Shown: piece by piece, positions 63,497 to 64,000 of the stretch
Layout: each line of letters starts with the position of its first letter
How positions within the stretch are numbered: position 1 is the stretch's first letter
Assembly (NCBI GenBank): GCA_001770725.1
Contig: MERU01000002.1
Location: 558,001 to 622,000, forward strand
Source of the DNA: Burkholderiales bacterium RIFCSPHIGHO2_01_FULL_63_240
GTDB taxonomy: Bacteria; Pseudomonadota; Gammaproteobacteria; Burkholderiales; Burkholderiaceae_C
Reading direction: 5' to 3'
DNA length: 64,000 nucleotides
The notes under the pieces: generated by a model
Told to the model about the DNA's origin: nothing
Seen by the model: only the letters and a program-made list of their open reading frames with translations
Database searches by the model: none
Position numbers and translations under genes: made by a program

Positions 63497-63532
63497 AAAA
63501 AAGACGCCCCCTGGGGAGACCCCAGCGGGGCG
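63497..63532 (-). terminator. Hairpin with U tract between urtA and urtB (attenuator-like)
   Basis: On the minus strand CGCCCCGCTGGGG folds back on CCCCAGGGGGCG (one mismatch or bulge) with loop TCT, followed by TCTTTTTTC. It should stop most transcripts after urtA while letting some through to urtBCDE, as is usual for binding-protein genes. Confidence 0.75.
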
Positions 63533-63628
63533 AACCGCTCTTTGCACTCGGAGTTTCAACATGCGGACGGAAAGCGACTCCCGTCCGCAGTGACCAGCAC
63601 GAGGCGGGTCACAGGATCGGCCAGGCGA

Positions 63629-64000
63629 TCACTTGACTTCGGGCTCGTCCTTCTTCTTGTCGTTGCCTTCGATGAAGGGGCTCCAGGGCTGAGCCTTGAC
63701 GGGGCCAGGGGTCTTCCAGACCACCTTGAACTGGCCGTCGGACTTGATCTCGCCGATGAAGACCGGCTTGTGCAGGTGGTGGTTCTTCTCGTCCATCTTG
63801 GACATGAAACCACCCGGGGCCTTGAAGGTCTGGCCGGCCATCGCGGCGATCACCTTGTCGGTGTCGGTGGACTTGGCCTTGGTCACGGCCTGGGCCCACA
63901 TGTTGATGCCGATGTAAGTGGCTTCCATCGGGTCGTTGGTCAGGGGCTTGTCCTTGTGACCGGCGATGTTCTTGGCCTTGGCATAGGCCGACCACTTCTT
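63629..64000 (-). CDS. urtA: Urea ABC transporter substrate-binding protein UrtA (C-terminal part)
   Basis: Only the last 123 residues are in the window; the gene continues past 64000. Visible parts include DPMEATYIGINMWAQAV, GQTFKAPGGFMSKMDEKNHH and KPVFIGEIKSDGQFKVVWKT, which match the C-terminus of UrtA periplasmic urea-binding proteins, and a lysine-rich end (NDKKKDEPEVK). A 138-base gap with a terminator-like hairpin separates it from urtB. Confidence 0.95.
   Translation of the reverse strand, partial: KKWSAYAKAKNIAGHKDKPLTNDPMEATYIGINMWAQAVTKAKSTDTDKVIAAMAGQTFKAPGGFMSKMDEKNHHLHKPVFIGEIKSDGQFKVVWKTPGPVKAQPWSPFIEGNDKKKDEPEVK

Overview
The window looks like ordinary chromosome of a GC-rich betaproteobacterium, most likely Burkholderiales (Comamonadaceae/Leptothrix-Rubrivivax type). 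That assignment is an inference from gene content: an FNR-controlled cbb3 oxidase locus, a cys operon with cysI-DUF934-cysH-cysD-cysN and no cysJ, a urtABCDE operon whose UrtB has a long N-terminal extension, and DUF1841, DUF3422 and TamAB proteins. I saw no insertion sequence, prophage, CRISPR array, rRNA or integrase. There is one tRNA gene (Asn). Coding density is high and start codons are mostly ATG.

Layout. 1-6 kb: housekeeping genes (end of a cyclophilin, lpxH, clpA-clpS, a cold-shock protein, icd). 6-17.5 kb: a microaerobic respiration locus. On the minus strand it reads ccoI-ccoS-ccoN-ccoO-ccoQ-ccoP-ccoG-ccoH plus a small unknown membrane gene, then hemN and a TauE/SafE-like gene, with fnr on the plus strand. 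Four FNR-like boxes lie in or beside its promoter regions. 17.5-28 kb: a DUF192 protein, a patatin lipoprotein, then a plus-strand sulfate-assimilation series (TauE/SafE permease, cysI, DUF934, cysH, cysD, cysN, cobA) followed by a 7Fe ferredoxin and a ferredoxin-NADP reductase. 28-30.5 kb: a TPP riboswitch in front of a TonB-dependent receptor. 30.6-36 kb: tRNA-Asn, a membrane diguanylate cyclase, AraC and LysR regulators and a small DUF4148-like exported protein.

36-44.5 kb: an Lrp-type regulator divergent from ocd-rocF-putA, which together convert arginine to urea and glutamate through ornithine and proline; then an HD nucleotidase, a DUF3592 protein, and a CsoR/RcnR-like repressor with a DUF3422 gene behind a promoter that carries a likely operator between -35 and -10. 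44.5-54.8 kb: a minus-strand run of a CoxE-like VWA gene, tamA and tamB with overlapping ends; a second diguanylate cyclase; a MoxR ATPase; a diheme cytochrome c. 54.8-58 kb: a large LapA-like RTX protein with a retention module, a possible LapG-type cleavage site and a VWA domain. 58-64 kb: DUF1841 and FKBP genes, then the urea transporter urtEDCBA on the minus strand, cut by the window edge inside urtA.

I found no wholly new multi-gene system that I can defend. The best leads are the FNR-box cluster with its unnamed 97-residue membrane protein, the CsoR-family variant with an altered metal-ligand pattern and its operator, the VWA-bearing adhesin, the riboswitch-controlled TonB receptor, a palindrome made of two perfect DnaA boxes, and a LysR-type dyad inside the first codons of the patatin gene upstream of the cys genes.
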